Below, piece by piece: positions 63,521-64,000 of a stretch of 64,000 nt of DNA (positions within the stretch are counted from its first letter, which is position 1; each line of letters opens with the position of its first letter). Source of the DNA: Streptomyces sp. NBC_01244 (GTDB taxonomy: Bacteria; Actinomycetota; Actinomycetes; Streptomycetales; Streptomycetaceae); the NCBI RefSeq assembly GCF_035987325.1, contig NZ_CP108488.1, positions 9,300,001 to 9,364,000 on the forward strand, given 5' to 3'. The notes under the pieces were generated by a model. That model was not told the origin of the DNA, did not search any database, and worked only from the letters and a program-made list of their open reading frames with translations. The position numbers were made by a program, and so were the translations under genes.

Positions 63521-64000
63521 CGAGCGGCAGGTCCGGGCGGGGGCCCGGGAGTGGCGTCAGCGTGTCGGGGCAGCGTCTCCAAGACCTCTCGTACCCGAGG
63601 CTCATCGCGGTAGGGAGCGAAGAGCCGACGGAAATCCTCGGCAAGGGCCACCGGCAGACGGCCGGCCAGGGCTGTGGCCCGGCGCGTGCTCTCGACGGCG
63701 CCGTCGAGCTCTCCGGCCGCCAACTGAGCATCCGCGACGTAGCGCAGGACACCCGGTGCGAAGGGCGACGGGGCATCCTCGTACGGGCCGCCGCCGGTGA
63801 GGTCGGCGAAGTCCGCCAGGGCGCGGCCGGCCTTGCCCTGCTCCAGCCAGGCGAGACCGGAGCACAGAGTGATCCGCATCGCGTCCAGATCGGGACGGAG
63901 CGGAGCCTCGTGGTCCGGTCCGCGCTCGAGGTCCGATACTGGTTCCTCTTCCATCGGTGCCGGGCCGTCCACGGCGTGCTCGGCGCGGCGCAGCGACCGG
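63511..64000 (-). CDS. hypothetical protein with TPR-like helical repeats, 5' end beyond the window
   Basis: The minus-strand frame is open to the right edge: SLRRAEHAVDGPAPMEEEPV continues without a start to DAMRITLCSGLAWLEQGKAG and RALADFADLTGG, then YVADAQLAAGELDGAVESTR and RATALAGRLPVALAEDFRRL, ending ATPGPPPGPAARGR. The helix-pair pattern with small and large residues in register resembles TPR repeats found at the C-terminus of Streptomyces helix-turn-helix regulators. GTG 63972 and ATG 63954 are internal possibilities, but the upstream codons look coding. Confidence 0.6.
   Translation of the reverse strand, partial: RSLRRAEHAVDGPAPMEEEPVSDLERGPDHEAPLRPDLDAMRITLCSGLAWLEQGKAGRALADFADLTGGGPYEDAPSPFAPGVLRYVADAQLAAGELDGAVESTRRATALAGRLPVALAEDFRRLFAPYRDEPRVREVLETLPRHADATPGPPPGPAARGR

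Overview
The window is high-GC actinobacterial chromosome, almost certainly Streptomyces. Codon third positions are nearly all G or C, many genes start with GTG, and families typical of that genus recur: ALF-repeat polymorphic toxin, DUF2690, Imm10, DUF4246, DUF4916, CHAP proteins and secreted cutinase. No tRNA, rRNA, CRISPR array or replication origin was seen. The content is accessory: secreted proteins, orphan immunity genes, regulators, broken genes and IS debris, with few housekeeping functions (an NAD-dependent DNA ligase and a two-component system).

Positions 1-12000 hold a partial gene, then a polymorphic toxin with an overlapping immunity gene on the minus strand, a small secreted protein, and three tandem secreted trypsin-fold paralogues. 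The three share N-terminal domains lacking the catalytic His and carry different C-terminal repeat domains, each gene closed by a strong hairpin. Positions 12000-22000 are scrambled: decayed coding sequence, a short SUKH-type protein, a divergent pair of a helix-turn-helix protein and a 51-residue membrane protein, a frameshifted LuxR regulator, and a composite IS630-type element carrying a GNAT acetyltransferase that splits the signal-peptide region of a DUF2690 gene. An orphan Imm10 gene and a cutinase with a very long proline linker follow.

Positions 22000-32500 hold a LysR regulator divergent from an IMPase-like protein plus an NADP-binding oxidoreductase, a GNAT-PaaX operon divergent from an alpha/beta hydrolase across a perfect inverted repeat, several small hypotheticals, a DNA ligase and a DUF2461 protein. 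Positions 32500-43800 hold two CHAP paralogues with different C-terminal repeats, a secreted peptide made of three exact-length 15-residue repeats beside a LuxR-type regulator, small membrane or secreted proteins, hypotheticals (one split by an in-frame TGA), and MepB. Positions 44000-47100 hold a membrane protein divergent from a NarL-type sensor kinase and response regulator.

Positions 47100-64000 hold a DUF2785 protein, a gyrB-like remnant, a DUF4246 protein, two hypotheticals between inverted transposase fragments, an FAD oxidoreductase, a DUF4916 protein, a methyltransferase, a broken secreted HNH protein, YceI, a serine hydrolase, a minimal secreted peptide, an MFS exporter fused to three carboxypeptidase-regulatory-like domains, a small secreted protein paired with a 58-residue two-helix membrane protein, an IS3 remnant and a partial gene at the edge. 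Recurring themes are interbacterial competition (toxin, immunity genes, small secreted peptides, wall hydrolases), C-terminal repeat swapping between secreted paralogues, and gene decay near IS fragments. Functions are inferred from motifs read by eye; no database search was run.
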